Positions 1 to 12,363 of a stretch of DNA of 60,000 nucleotides are shown piece by piece. Each line of letters starts with the position of its first letter. Position 1 is the stretch's first letter. Source of the DNA: Chrysomallon squamiferum (Eukaryota > Mollusca > Gastropoda > Neomphalida > Peltospiridae); assembly GCA_012295275.1 (NCBI GenBank), contig CM022679.1, forward strand, positions 7,167,669 to 7,227,668, read 5' to 3'. The notes below the pieces were generated by a model, which had not been told where the DNA came from, searched no databases, and worked only from the letters and a program-made list of their open reading frames with translations. Both the position numbers and the translations under genes were made by a program.

Positions 1-634
1 TATTATAATTTATGCTTTTCACTTTACTATCAGATCATTATTCTTAAATGAAATGTGAATTATGTAAAAGCAATAGAAAAAGTTAAGTTAAGCCGGCTTT
101 TTAAAGGTGTTACGAATTATTTTAGTTTACGGAAAAGTGGTAATAATAATGAAATTAATATAATCAGTGATGTCCTTTAAAATGGTGGATTATATTCTAG
201 AATTCTTTTGTGTTCTTTTAATTTATATCGTATAAAAGATGTTTATTTTTTTTTATATATGATTTATAGTTTTTCAAGATAATCCTCTATATTGTATCAT
301 CTGAATTCTGAATATATCGTTTCAAGAATTATTATTATATTCAGTATTAAGAGTATACGGCATTTAATTTTAAAACTACAACTTTAAACGCCGTATAAAA
401 TTAACATAGGTGATGGAGATACCTCTTGCAGGATAGCAGCAGAAACACTAATAAATAGACACAATGCCGTAGTGGCGTATATTTATTCATACGAATATTC
501 AATATGATTATAATTATATGTTCTTCACTTAACGTCTTAAGAATTTATTTTGGTCAGACTGTCATTTCCACTTAATTTATGTGGTAACAACGCAGTTGCT
601 GGTTTTGTTACTGTAAATGAACTAATTAAGCTAC

Positions 635-668
<34 letters not shown>

Positions 669-860
669 ATAAATACGAATAAAATTTAAATTCAATAAAT
701 CTGCATTTAATGATATCACGTAACTGCAGTATAGTTAGGCATTTGTCGGCATGATTTCGTATTATTGTCAGAACAATATGAAGAATATTCATGGATTCCA
801 AAACACTTTTATTTAGCAACCAAGATTACAGTCAGATGATTTGTTTTTCCTCTTTCACAG
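1..860. other. Upstream flank of the RING/TRAF-like gene, no coding gene seen
   Basis: I find no supported coding exon here. The stretch is AT-rich and holds an (AAT)n run at about 636-666. A good 3' splice site (pyrimidine tract then AG at 859-860) sits immediately before the first ATG of the next gene. A non-coding or coding upstream exon of that gene should therefore lie here or beyond the left edge of the window; I could not identify it. Confidence 0.5.
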
Positions 861-3800
861 ATGTCTCAAGATTCATCTTTCAGTGTTTGTGGTTATTCAG
901 TTTGCTTTGAAGCAGACATTGATCCTAATTATGTATGTCCTATTTGCCTACTTGTGCTTCGTGATGCTGTACAGACACGCTGTGGCCATCGATTCTGTGA
1001 ACAGTGTATTAATCGTGTTGTTGGGCAAGTTTCTTTCTGTAGATTTCTTGAATTGTACTCTGAGGTACAAAATGTATATAAGCATATTTTTTTTTTTTTT
1101 TTTTTTATCTATAAAAGCCAATAATATGTAGTAGATTACTTTATAAAAAATTTATTTGGTTTATACAGATGAGGAAATTATAATGAGTTTATTAAAATTT
1201 AAATGACCTCATTGAATGTATGAAATATGTCAGTTCTTAATAAACCAAAAATATTAATGTTGGTGTTGCTAAAAATTTTATTTAGATTTATGCTTGAAAT
1301 GAAATGATAAAAATCCTTTTTTTTTTTTTTAAAGCAGGTATAGAAAAATTATTCAATGTCCAGTTGACAGAACATGGTTAAAAACTGACAATGAAGTAAG
1401 TTTGCTACATAATTATTATACGTCTTTCTTTATTATGAAATATGAATTTTTAGCTGTGTAACAATAAATTGTTTATTTTTCATTATTATTTAATACATTT
1501 TTTTCTAAACTTCTTTAAGGGCCACTGTATATGCATTGGCACTATTCTTAACTCAACTTTTTAACAGAAATGTTCTAATGCTCTCCTTTAAACAAAAACA
1601 AAATACAAGCAAATGATTTTAAATTTCACATATAATATAAAATAACACTTATGTTCAGAATAAATTTGGGTTGTCACATATTGATAATTAACATAAAATT
1701 CAGTGGAAAAGCTGGTTAAACATGCATAATAAGTATTAAAGATGTTAGATGAAAATGAAATGAAAGAAAACAGTATGGATCTTGATTTATTATTTATTAT
1801 TATCTACAAAACCAGTCCTTGAATAAATTGCATTCCAACTTCAAGACTTAAGATGCCAAAATTAACCATGGTTTACTCAACAAGGAATATATATTTATTT
1901 TTTAATTTGTTTTTAAAAAGTTATTTGTTGATGAGGCTGAGAGAAGAGAGGTCTTGTCACTGTCAACAATGTGTGAGAATCACACAAATGACTGCTCTTG
2001 GAAAGGAGAACTTCGCTTCTTACAGGTAAAAATAACTTTTTATTAATGTATATTTTGAAAAGTCTGAACTTAAACTAGGATTGCTTTTTAATATAGTTCA
2101 TTTATCTTAAAGAAAGATTCAAACAGTTTGGTAACTTTAATAAATAATATTCATAAACTGAAGCTCTGTTTACAAGAAATTCTACAGCTGACTCCATTTT
2201 GCATTAATAAAGCACATGTAATTTGTCCTTGTTGATTACAGGTTCATGAAGATATTTGCAGTCGAAAACTGATTGTATGCAGTAATGAATGTGGAGAATC
2301 ATTTTTTCGTATAGATGCTAAGTCACATCAAGGACTTTGTCCATTCAGAAAAGTCAAATGTGACCACTGCAAAAACACCATGAAGTTTGAAGAAATAGAG
2401 GTAACATATATATCTTTGTACCTTTTAAAAATAATGTGCAAGTGGGAATTAAACAATTTAAATAAATCAGATGAATAAATTTGAACTAATTTTATTAAAG
2501 AAGACTGAATACTAATTCAGGTATGAAAAGGCCACCTCTCTATAAAATAGAAGTTTTAAAAGTCATTGTTTTGTCTAAAAATCCATCACATATTTTTTTT
2601 TTATTAGATAATTAGTAAAACCTCCATTTAAAATGGTTTTGGTAAGATTTTGTTTTGATTTGAACTTCATGATCCAGTTTTACATATATGTGTATGTATG
2701 TGTGTGTGTGCAGGTCATGCAGGCATACTTACTTGTATTTATCTGTGTGCATGTATTTGAATTGATCAAAATTTTGTTGTTGTAGATGCATGATACTCAG
2801 TGTCCTAAAAAGGTTGTCTCCTGTTTGATGGGCTGTAGTTTGAAATGTGCAAGACAGCTAATGGTTGATCATACTGGTCTCTGTCCAAAGCGTTTTGTCA
2901 AGTGTGAACACTGTAATGCATCAATGATCTTTATTGATCTTACTGTGAGTGATGTTCCAATTTTTTATTTGAATTAGTTCATTAGTTCATTTTATTATTT
3001 TTGAATTGTGAACACTGTATAAACAATATAAATTTGTTGGGTGTTTTATTTTAATATTATTTTTTTAATGTCAAATTCCTATTTAAATATTTTTACAGGA
3101 GAATTAATATGTGACATTCAAATATTTTAAAAATGTATACAATTGTATGTAATTTGGATTAAGGAAAACATATCTTATCACAGTTACACTGATTTTACAA
3201 TGGGTTGATTTCATTCATCTCAGTTGTACAAATGTATATAATTAACATTATTAATTTATGAAACTTTGTTGTTTAAAAATGAATTGTTGTTATTTGCAAA
3301 ATTATTTTTTTTCTCCACAGAAACATCAGCTACTTTCATGTTCTAAAATACTTGTCACTTGCACACTTTGTAAACGACAAGGAATTCTGCGTGAAGACAT
3401 TCAAAAACATGTTTGTCCAGAAACAGGAGATTGCCCATGTGTGCTTATCAAATGCTCTTTTGCGAAAATGGGTTGCATCTTTGAGGTAATTATTGTAGAT
3501 TCAAAAATAATTCCATTTTATCACAAGTGGATTTTTTTTTATTGATTTATGTTAATAAATGGTTTGACAAACCTTTTTATCAACTGAGTGCTCTTGTGAT
3601 AAAATTATCTTTGTTTTTGAAATCATTTAAATATATGGCACTGCTTCTTCACTCAAATATGAATTATATTGAAATAGTTTATGAACCATTTGTATATGAT
3701 ATATTACTTGATTGTTTAATTATGTGAACATTATTTTATGGATGAGCAGTCACCGAGTAATTTACATGGTACAAACATTTTACTGGTAATAGGTAATTAT

Positions 3801-4221
3801 GATTTTAGAATGTTTGTTGATATCCATATTACATAAACACAATAACAGTAATACTTGTCCAACATTACAATTAGGCTTATAGAACTAAAGGAATGTTTCT
3901 TCTGAGGGATATCAGTTGCAGTAAAATTATGTCATTAGTCAAAGCCATATGTGAATATAATTAACTTTAGTAAAAATTATCTTATGGGTACAACCTGGTT
4001 ATCATTGTAATTTTTTCTTTTATTTGCAGGATTCAAGAAGAGCCATGTGTAATCACTATACATCAATTGTTATGGTGGAGCAGCATCTTCAGCTAGCTAC
4101 TAATTACATAGATACTCTGTCAACAAAGGTGAAGGACATCAAAAAGGAAATGGCTGATATGAAAGTGGAACAGGAGGAAGTCCGAAATCTGCTAAGCAGT
4201 TTGAATCTAGTTGGACCTTGA
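861..4221 (+). CDS. RING finger and TRAF-type zinc finger protein, TRAF6-like but without MATH domain
   Basis: Seven exons: 861-1024, 1338-1395, 1921-2025, 2242-2400, 2786-2944, 3321-3485 and 4030-4221 (stop). They join in phase to 333 residues. A RING finger occupies residues 26-65 (C26, C29, C41, H43, C46, C49, C62, D65); the last ligand is Asp in a CPVD motif, as in TRAF6. Cys/His-rich TRAF-type zinc fingers follow at about 90-270. Residues about 280-325 are a charged, heptad-like coiled coil, and the protein stops there. The C-terminal MATH/TRAF-C domain that binds receptors in classical TRAFs is absent. By family knowledge the RING is likely an E3 ubiquitin ligase module acting with an E2 in signalling; partners are unknown. 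Exon 1 ends at a GC donor. The start is the first ATG, but it falls exactly at a 3' splice site, so an upstream coding exon cannot be excluded. It could also be called an RNF-type or TRAF7-like N-terminal module. Confidence 0.85.
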
Positions 4222-6154
4222 GAAAAATTTGTTTTATTTGTTTAAAACAGGATTTGTGGATTGTTGTCATGACAAATTACCTAACAAATTCATCACTGCT
4301 AAACTTGATAAAGTTCTTTTTGAAATGAACTATGCTTTGTTTTTCACCAATACTATTAATCATAAATTGCACCAAACTGAAAAATGTTTTGTATAAGTTT
4401 GATTAAGCACACATATCTTTGATATTTGTACATACGTTGCTTACCAGTTGTTTGGTGGTTTTTTTGCTAATTTGATGTATAAAAGTTTGTTTATCTTTTA
4501 TTTTTTTTGGAGGCATTTTTTCTAATAATGGATCCACTTCTTTTCCTAAAATTCTAATCTGAAATATAATTCTTGGTTTTTGTAGATTTTATTATTTTTA
4601 AATCTGGAAATTTATATCAGTTTATTCATCTTTCTTTTGTAAGAAGCACATAATGACAATACTTTTAATAACTGAAATTATTTTCTTTTTTAAATTTCTT
4701 TTGTTTAATTTATAAACCAAAAATCATTTGGAATGAACTTTCAAATATTCTTTCTTTCTTTTTTTTTCCTAGTATCAACATATTCTATATATTTATTTTA
4801 AATATATTTTACCTTTTAAAATTGAAATTCCATTAATGTTAATATTTTAAACTTTTGGAAAATGGGTAGTTTTGATCATTTAACAACTTGCATTAATTTA
4901 TCCCTATTGGTACTATAATTTTCATCACTACTTGGTAAGAATAGTAATTATTCATTTTGTATTATATGCTGGCATTTAAAACTTGTCTTTCATATTACAG
5001 TATTACTTACATGAATTGTATAATTTTTATTCATTGTGATTCCATTTTTGTGTATTGCTCAGGTATATCTTTTATTATTTGTTTCTATATTATTATATGT
5101 TTGATAGCACAATAAGCACTTTACACTTTTATAGCATAAATTATGTTTTGTGATGCAAAGTTCAGGTTTTTTTTTATGCAATTTATTTTTGCTGCAGAAT
5201 GACTGATGACTTGGATAAAAATTATATTTACTAAACTATTTAAAATTTTGTTAATAAAGTATTAAAACCGAATTGACTTTTGGTGTTTCTTGGCATTAAA
5301 CATTTTCTGCTAGAAACCTTAATGTTTACAAATAAGAAATTGGTAATCTGTTTTTAGTGTTGCTGTTATTTCTGGTGGGAGAAGAGCTGTTGAATTTCAT
5401 TGTTTATTTTTCAGTGTTAAATGTTAAAAAAAGAAAGAAAAAAAGGATGTGATTATTTCGATTATCGTCAGTCTGGTTATTAAATGTTTGTATCATGTTC
5501 TGAAGTTATTCCTGATAGCTGTTTAACTGTTATTTATCTTTGTCAGCTAGCGCTTTTTATAGTCACAGTTTTTGGTGTCTGTGACAGGGGTAATAGATTT
5601 TGTTGGTATTATTTCAGAAGATATTCACATTTGGTGAGTGTCCTGTTAAAAATCCATTGTCCCAAAATAGAAATCTTGGGGTAGTGGATGTACAATTGTT
5701 TTATTAAAAGAACCCTCAGGCTGATGTTCTTTGTTGTCATCATCAACAACATTATGTAAACACCACTATAATGTAAAAGAAGTCACCTTGATTTCAGCAT
5801 TGGCATCAAGCGATATGTTTTATTTTGTTGAAAACTTCTTGTGTTAAAATTAATTGAAACAGTACGATTGTCTGATATATTCTTGATGTAATTTTGTTAA
5901 ATCAAAATAATATCAAAACATATATTTAGTTTATGATTGCATACTGCAGTATTCAAAGAATATATTTATTTAAAAATAATAAATTATATTTGAAAACAAA
6001 CCACAAGAACAACGTACATGATTTTGTAATCCTAGTAATCACAGTGAATTTAACATCAGACATAATTAAATTTATTCCTTTCGGGGATGGAGGATACTCA
6101 CTATAAAGGAATATGCTTTGCTTCGAAAATAACAGGAGAGTTAGAATTAATAAA

Positions 6155-6186
<32 letters not shown>

Positions 6187-7074
6187 TTTATTTATTATTA
6201 TTTTTTATATCTGCAAATTACTATAAAGGACCTGCACCAATTAGGCCTTTAAGGGTCACAGTTTTTAAATGTTTGATTTTATATATCTAAAGGCTATTGC
6301 TCAAACCAAAAACCTTTTTTTTTTTATCTGAAATTTCCATTTACACATTCACAAAGGAACCACTTTCTTTGTTTTATATTAATATGTTTTGAAGTGAAAC
6401 ACCATTTGTCCCAAAGTCTAGGCAAACAGGGTTAATGCCATATTAATTGATAATGTGTCTGTCATGTTGGTATTGTTGGCATCTTACGATACTTATTCAT
6501 GCAGATGACTGCAAGTTTTGTGCTCTTTTCTTTCTTTTTTTTGTATAAAACATATTTTTAAAAATCGAAGTGGGCATTTTTTGTGTTTTTTTTCACTGAT
6601 GTGGGTATAAATAATTGGCCTTTCATAGAATGCAAAATAGTCTGGTGCTAATCCTATTCTTATACATAGCTTGTAAGGACCATCGTTTATGTGAATATAT
6701 TTTAGTTTTCTATATAATTATATCTTTATATGATACAACTATTTATAAGCCCAGTAATGTACATGAATATGCCACAGTGTAAAATAAGAATTTGGATTAG
6801 CCATATAGTGGGAAGAAGAAGAAAAAAAGTTTTTGGATGTCAGTTTTGTGAAAATTCTCTGATATAAAGATATAAAATACCACAAGTCATTTTTTTATAA
6901 ATATAAGAAGATATATGGCAAAGCAAAGTACATGATGCTCGAAAACTGGTGGTCTGTAATATGAATTGACTAACCAAGTGGGTGGATATATATTATTTAA
7001 TTATGATTGCACAAATACCAGCTCAAGTAAATGAAAAAGATTCGAAATTAATTTTACTGTATATTATGAATTTC

Positions 7075-7118
<44 letters not shown>

Positions 7119-7326
7119 AAATGAGAAAATAAAGATGAAGAAGAAGAAATTACAATATCAGTTTAATTGACTTTTAAATTAAATATTTATTTTTATTCAT
7201 ATTAAAAGACAATGTCAGTGATTGTATCAGGGTATGTATTTAAAATTTACATGAGTATAATTATACGTGTATTATACTCACCTGCGAAAAAAATTTGTTT
7301 GCTCAGTATATAACTTTTACCGAAAG
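4222..7326. other. 3' UTR of the RING/TRAF-like gene and intergenic DNA
   Basis: The first kilobase after the stop codon is probably 3' UTR, ending near the AATAAA at 5253-5258. The rest is AT-rich intergenic sequence with no supported coding exon. It holds a short (TTA/TTTA)n block at about 6160-6200 and a 30-base poly-A run at 7081-7110. The short open frames in this interval show no domain and no splice logic. Confidence 0.6.
5253..5258 (+). terminator. Candidate polyadenylation signal of the RING/TRAF-like gene
   Basis: An AATAAA hexamer about 1.03 kb after the stop codon, followed by T/G-rich sequence with runs such as TTTTGGTGTTTC. The A-rich composition of the window makes chance hexamers common, so this is the most plausible site rather than a proven one. 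Confidence 0.45.
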
Positions 7327-10300
7327 ATGGCGGAATGTGAAGGATCTCGAAGAAGTCGAAATGGTAAAATAGGAAATTCTAATTCTTAACATGCCAAGTG
7401 CTTATATATTTATAACATGTTCAAATACTCGATTGCGCATAAAAGAATAATAAACTTTTTGGCACATAAAACTCATAAAACTTCGTATCAAACAAGGCGT
7501 GCTATCACTTTAAAGGTATTGCAATTGTATACCCAATGAAAAAAGTGCTATTATTTCTATTACGTAGAACGCATTTAAAGTTCGTCGAACAGTTCTTAAA
7601 AAAATAACTTTGCGTTTAATGATAATAATGATATTATTTCTACAATTACTATTATATTTTTATATTATGTTATTATATTTAACCTAATTAGTGAAAAATA
7701 AGTAAGTAGCAAGTGTCTCAATGTTTTGTTTCAATATGATTTACCCAGCAGAATAACCACAGTAACATAATAAAAATAATGATGTATGAAAAAAATAGAA
7801 GAAAAACCCACCAAAAACCACCAAAAACCAGCAACGTGAAACCCACCCAAGAAACCCCACACAAACAAAAAATACCCAACCAAAAAACCACTAAGCAAAA
7901 AATCCTATTAATGTGTGTGTGTGTGGTTGTTAAAAAATATGAGCATGGGATCCTGCAGCAGAATGCAAAGAAAAAATACAAAACAAATCTTTTAATGTGT
8001 TTGTTTCTTTTCCAGATAACAGTAAAGCAGGTTTTGAAAAACGTGAAAAGAGGAGAGGTATAAGAAAACTTCAGGATGCAATTATTGCAAAGAATATAAC
8101 CCTGGTGAAGGAAATCTTGCAAACAAATTTTGATGTTGATTTCCAGTATCGAGGCCAAACAGCTCTTCAGTTGGCTGTGAGGGAAGGAAACTTAGACATT
8201 TGCAAATTTCTGATAGAAAAAGGTGCAGATGTCAATATAAGGGATGCAGAAATGAATTCTCTTCTAAACAGTGCTTGCTGGAGAGGTTTTGCAGACATTG
8301 CAAAATTACTGATAGACAATCATGCTGATATTGATGATCAAAATGATAATGGTGCTACCGCTTTAAATGTTTGTGCTTTTAAGGGACATTCTGACATCTG
8401 TCAGATACTGTTAGATGCTAACTGTGACCTTGACCTTCTTAATCGTAGAGGTCAGACTCCACTATATACAGCTACTGAGCAGGGCCATGAAGATATTATG
8501 AAGATGCTTATTAAAGCTGGATGTAACAGTAACTATGGTGATCTCCAAGACAACAAGACTCCTTTAATAGTTGCTGCTGAACTTGGGAAAGCATCACTGG
8601 TACAGATTCTGCTTGATGGAGGTGAGTTTATAGGATATATTTACTATTTATGAAATAATACAATAGAAATTAATGTGGCAAACAGGCACATACAACCTAT
8701 TTGAAAAGTCAATTTTGACTGATTTATTCCATAAATATAAATGTTTTAAATGGCAATTATAATGGAATGTATAATTATTATATACATTTTTTTTATAAAA
8801 ATCAGGATGCAATACTGACTGTAAAGACAGACTAGGACAGAATGCTTTGTATCGTGCAGCATTTGAAGGTCATCTTGACGTAGTACAACATCTTGTTGCA
8901 GCTGGAGCTGACCTTGACCTTCCAACAAATAAAGGTTTCACACCCCTTTTAGGTGAGATGTTAACTAATACTTCATTTACATATAATGTTTTTAGTGAAT
9001 TTTCTCAGAATGTAAAACAATTCAAACATTCCAAATAAATAATGACAAATTTTATACAGTTTTATTTTATTATTTTTTATGGCTGTTAAGAAGTTTCCAT
9101 TTTCTAACATTTCCATGAAAGTCAGCTTACATCTTTAAAATAAATATAGCAGTTGGTTTGGGTGTGGTTGGAACTGTTTGCTAATGTAACCATAAATGTT
9201 AACAGAAAAATGTTAAATCAAAAATTGTATATGAAAATAAAATAACGAGAGGCAATTGCTTTTAACTCTTTACAGATTCCATCAGAAACAACCACATAGA
9301 GATTGCTGAGGAACTTATAAAGTCAGGCTGCGATGTGAACAAAGCAGACAGATACAAACAAGCCCCACTACATGCAGCAATCAGACAAGGTTTAAACAGA
9401 AATGTGCATCATACTCAAAACATGAAATTAATGTCATTATAATATTAATATAATAAATTCAGCCTAAAACTTGGTTGTAGAGTGCAGACAAGAGACTTGA
9501 ATGGTCAGTCCTGATCTTATCAAAGCTTTATGATTGGTTTATCACAGCTTCTGTGTTCTTTCCTATCTGTGGGAAGAAGGAACATAACAAAGATACCTTG
9601 ATACTAATATCAGTGAGCATAGTCGGTAGTTTGGTGATAGTTGCTTTTTTCTGTTTCATCGTTATACAGAAACAGCATTTGACACTGTAATGACTGTTGA
9701 TATGGAAATGTGTTCAGTCAGTAATTATTCATTTATTTATGTGTTCAGTTAAAATGAAGCATAAATGATATCTGTTACTGAAACGTGAAAAAGTTGAACA
9801 TGTGATACAGTGAATATATCCAGTATTTCAAGTGACATTGTGACTGTTGTTCTGTTGTGGTGTAACAACCTGCTTGAGGCATGACAATTACAGAAAATCA
9901 GTGTAGAAACTATATAGTATATTTCAAAATTTATCATCTACATAAACTTTTTAGTCTGCACTTAAATATATTTCCTGATATTGAGTTAATGTCTTAGAGT
10001 TTTTAACTTGGAGGCAGTCATTTTGGCTCTTTAGTAGAAAGCCCCCAGTATTTTTAGATCTCTTAAAAATATTTAAACATACATATATGCACATAGATAA
10101 AATTGTGTTTCATTTCCATGAACTACATTATTTTATGACTAGTAAATGTTTTTAAGAACTAAAATAAAAATTAAATTATTGCATTTTTAATTATTGCATT
10201 ACTTGTAAAGTCCATAAGGCAAGTATATGTTTTTTCAAGACATAAATGTGATATTTAATTCTTGTTTTCTAGTTTCTCACTATTTTGACAATGACAATAA

Positions 10301-12327
10301 GCCAACAGTTCGTCTAGTGAAAAAATTGGTGGAAGCTAAATGTGATTTAAATATTGCTGATTCACAGGGGTGGACACCATTGTATCAGAGTGCTTATGCA
10401 GGAGATCTGGGTAAATATCTAAAATGTTATGACTCACACCTAGTTGAGAACTTTCTATGCCTCACTAATCTTATTTATTGGACTATTACACTTTAGGGCC
10501 ATTGTTCCATATCAGGTTTATCAGTATCATTCGGCTTGTATACAGAAACATTAATGTTGAGAGATATCTTAAATATAAATGATTATTAATATACAATATG
10601 AAGTCTAAAACAGATAAAAGGTATTTGGCTTCTGTATAAGTTATATTTGCAAAATATAAAAACTTCAGCTGATGCAGAACTTTTAAAATCTACAACTTAT
10701 TCATTTCCATTTTAATCTTTCTATTTAATTTATTTAAATTTTTTAAAAAGTTTTGGTGTCTGAGAAGACATTGTAATTTGTTTATTCAGTAGTTTCTCAC
10801 CTACTTTACATTTAACAGTATATTTTCTTAATTTGTAGGTAAAAACATTTAAATAAGTTTATTTTGTGCTTGATGCAGAATGAAAAGTAAATATAATGTT
10901 GCTTTACGCTTTATGAGTGGTCATTATTATTTATTTTGTTTTTTACAGAAATTACTCAGTTGCTACTGAAAGAAGGAGCATCTCTGGATTCTACTACAAA
11001 AACTGGAGAAACAATTTTACATGGAGGTGTTTGTGGTAATAACCCAGTAGTAGTTGAACTGCTTATAAAATCAGGTAATTTAATCCAAAGTGTGAAGAGA
11101 TATTGGTATATGTGTTGTTGTTTATGTATGTTTGTCATAAAAAATAGGACTAAATTTTAATATGAAATATAGTTTAATAATTTTGTTATAGGATTCATGT
11201 TGCCTTAATGTATCTAAAGACCCTTAAATAAGGGTGAAGAAAAATTTGATAATCCAGCATCTCTTATTATTGAATGAATTGATGGTTGTATTGTTTATCA
11301 TGATATCCAAAAACTACAGATTTATCATGATATCCAAAAACTACAGATTTATCATGATATCCAAAAACTACAGATATAACCAACAATTCCTTGACTTTTA
11401 ATCTTTAACTAACTGCATTGTAGAAATTTATTTTTATCTTTCATTATTTTTATTCCAGGCTGTAGTTACAGTGCTGTGAATCATTTAGGTCAGCATGCCC
11501 TGACTGGTGCTATTGTCTCACGATCAAAGCTTGAGGTTTGTTTTACAAAACAGTTTAATCAAAAGAATAAATTACTTCAGCAGAAATTGATTCTATATAA
11601 CAGTTTAACAGTAATAAGACCATCTTTGACATTTGTTGAGACACTTCTGAATTTGATAAAGATTAAATGGTAGATATTCGATATCATTTTTTATTTAAAT
11701 AAGTTTATATATAATATCGCTGAATATGCTGAAGCTTATTTATAGGACTATTACACTTTAGGGCCATTGTTCCATATTGGGTTTATCAGTATCATTTGGC
11801 TTGTATACAGAAACGTTAATGTTGAGAGATATCTTAAATACAACTGATTATTAATATACAATATAAAGTCTAAAACAGATAATATACATATATATAAAAC
11901 TCATGCAGTGTGACATAGTTTATCTTATGTTCATTTTCAAATGTATATGTAATCTTTTTTATTTTTATTTTAGACAACTAAGCATCAAGAAAAATAGTAA
12001 TTGGTATTTCTTTGCTTTTTCAGATTATCAAAATGTTAATTGATGCTGGATCTGACATAAACTTAAATGACAAATCAAGTAACACTTTTGCACCATTACA
12101 TGAAGCAATACAACAAAGATATAAAGAGGCAGCTATTTTACTCATAGAATCAGGTTAGTTTTTCAGTAACATGTATTTTATGTATTCAATATTTATATAA
12201 TTTCAGTGTAAATTTCTAAATTAAATTTAAGATTTTAATTTGATTCATAATGAAGAAGTTACATTTATGATTATTTGATTTTTGTTTCACCTGAATGCAA
12301 AGCACAGATTATAATTAGCCTCTATTG

Positions 12328-12363
<36 letters not shown>

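Noticed and set aside
3527-3727. Plus-strand 66-codon frame between zinc-finger exons
   Set aside because: AT-rich intron sequence with no domain; splicing skips it.
6087-6290. Plus-strand 67-codon frame with a Leu/Phe-rich centre
   Set aside because: The hydrophobic centre is a (TTA/TTTA)n repeat. No supporting splice sites or family match.
7779-8063. Plus-strand Lys/Pro/Thr-rich frame upstream of the ankyrin exon
   Set aside because: It covers an A/C-rich intronic block and the 3' splice site of exon 2. The real exon starts at 8016 in another frame.
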